From Bacillota bacterium (GTDB lineage: Bacteria; Bacillota; Clostridia; Peptostreptococcales; Acidaminobacteraceae): DNA of 6,595 bases. Shown piece after piece: positions 5,818 through 6,595 of the stretch; the stretch's first letter is position 1; each line of letters opens with the position of its first letter. The DNA lies in the NCBI GenBank assembly GCA_030529205.1, contig JAUMXJ010000036.1:1561-8155 (forward strand), in the 5' to 3' direction. A program made the translations under genes and the position numbers. Below the pieces are notes generated by a model that was given only the letters and a program-made list of their open reading frames with translations, had not been told where the DNA came from and did no database searches.

Positions 5818-6595
5818 ATGAATATTCATAAAAAGCTAGGAATCAAATATCCCATTCTGCAGGGAGGAATGGCGAATATCGCGTCGGGAGCGTTTGCGGC
5901 TGCGGTATCAAATGCCGGCGCACTCGGAACCGTCGGGTCGGGCGGAATGCGCCCTGACAGGCTGGAAAGAGAGATTGACATATGCAGGAGCATGACCGAC
6001 AAACCGTTTGCCGTCAATCTTGTGATGGTATCCAATCACATCGATGAATTGGTGGATGTGATTGTCAAACACGGGATCTCCTACGTGACGGTGGGGGCGG
6101 GAAGTCCTCATGCGTACATGGGCCGATTTTTGGAGAACAATATTAAAGTCCTGCCGCTGGTTTCTTCTCCGAGCGTCGCGAAAAGGCTGGCGAGAACGCA
6201 GGTGGAAGCCTTGATTGCGGAAGGCTCCGAAGCGGGCGGTCATATCGGTGAACTGACGACGATGACATTGATTCCGCAGACGGTTGCGGAAGTCGATGTC
6301 CCCGTCGTAGCTGCGGGAGGAATTGCGAGCGGAAGACAGATGCTCGCGGCGGAAATCCTCGGAGCGGCGGGTGTGCAGATGGGGACGGCGCTGTTGTTTA
6401 CGGAAGAATGCCCGATTCATCAAAACTACAAGGATGCGATTCTGAAGGCCAATTCTTCGAGGATTACCGTCATCGGCAGGTCGAGCGGGATGCCGATCAG
6501 ACTTGTCAAAAACGATATGACGAAGGAGTATCAGAGGCTGGAAAAAGAGGGTGCATCTCTTATGGAACTCGAGCATTTTACCCTCGGCGCACTCC
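5818..6595 (+). CDS. fabK: Enoyl-ACP reductase II, FMN-dependent (3' truncated by window edge)
   Basis: The frame is open from ATG 5818 to the right edge (259 complete codons; FabK has about 310-320), so only the C-terminal part is missing. FabK reduces the trans-2-enoyl-ACP at the end of each elongation cycle using NAD(P)H and FMN, and is unrelated to FabI. The family pattern is clear: YPILQGGMANIA at the N-terminus, KPFAVNLV near residue 65, AEGSEAGGHIGELTTMTL with the conserved active-site His142, then VPVVAAGGIASG and GAAGVQMGTALLF for phosphate/FMN binding. The start has AAGGAG at 5807-5812, five bases ahead, and the gap from fabH is 25 bases. FabK enzymes are known to be insensitive to triclosan. 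2-nitropropane dioxygenases share the fold, but the GGHIGELTTMTL motif and the operon favour FabK. Confidence 0.94.
   Translation, partial: MNIHKKLGIKYPILQGGMANIASGAFAAAVSNAGALGTVGSGGMRPDRLEREIDICRSMTDKPFAVNLVMVSNHIDELVDVIVKHGISYVTVGAGSPHAYMGRFLENNIKVLPLVSSPSVAKRLARTQVEALIAEGSEAGGHIGELTTMTLIPQTVAEVDVPVVAAGGIASGRQMLAAEILGAAGVQMGTALLFTEECPIHQNYKDAILKANSSRITVIGRSSGMPIRLVKNDMTKEYQRLEKEGASLMELEHFTLGAL

Noticed and set aside
5908..6576. Antisense open frame (222 codons) opposite fabK
   Set aside because: The + strand frame reads as FabK throughout; the reverse frame is Arg/His-rich and unlike any known protein.

Overview
The window reads as a chromosomal segment of a Gram-positive anaerobe or facultative anaerobe of the Bacillota, probably Clostridia, Tissierellia or a relative. 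Four things suggest this: strong GGAGG-type ribosome binding sites on nearly every gene; a separate-subunit acetyl-CoA carboxylase whose short AccA resembles the streptococcal/clostridial type; an FMN enoyl-ACP reductase (FabK) as the only reductase visible here; and a DUF234-type ATPase next door. The species cannot be named from the sequence. No phage, transposon, CRISPR, tRNA or rRNA sequence is visible.

Layout. Positions 1-884 hold the 3' part of an AAA ATPase/DUF234 gene whose start lies off the left edge. Positions 885-1093 are a gene-free, very A+T-rich stretch. It contains a small hairpin right after the stop (arms 895-899 and 905-909, no T-run), an intrinsic terminator (944-983), a near-consensus sigma-A promoter (1014-1042) and a perfect 11-bp inverted repeat over the predicted transcription start (1047-1073). 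From 1094 to the right edge seven genes run on the + strand with gaps of 0 to 30 bases or small overlaps: acpP, accB, accC, accD, accA, fabH and fabK. fabK is cut by the right edge. No terminator is visible between them, so they are probably one operon read from the promoter at 1014-1042.

How the genes work together. AccB carries biotin, AccC carboxylates it, and the AccD/AccA pair moves the carboxyl group to acetyl-CoA to give malonyl-CoA. FabH condenses a short acyl-CoA with malonyl-ACP to start a chain. AcpP carries the growing chain. FabK performs the final reduction of each elongation round. The malonyl transferase (fabD), ketoreductase (fabG), elongating synthase (fabF) and dehydratase (fabZ) are not in the window; some may follow fabK.

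This is a conventional primary-metabolism locus and I see no new enzymatic system in it. The points most worth a second look are the unassigned palindrome at the operon's transcription start, the gene order (no fabZ between accB and accC; fabH and fabK after the acc block), and a valine in FabH where the E. coli enzyme has the pocket residue Phe87.
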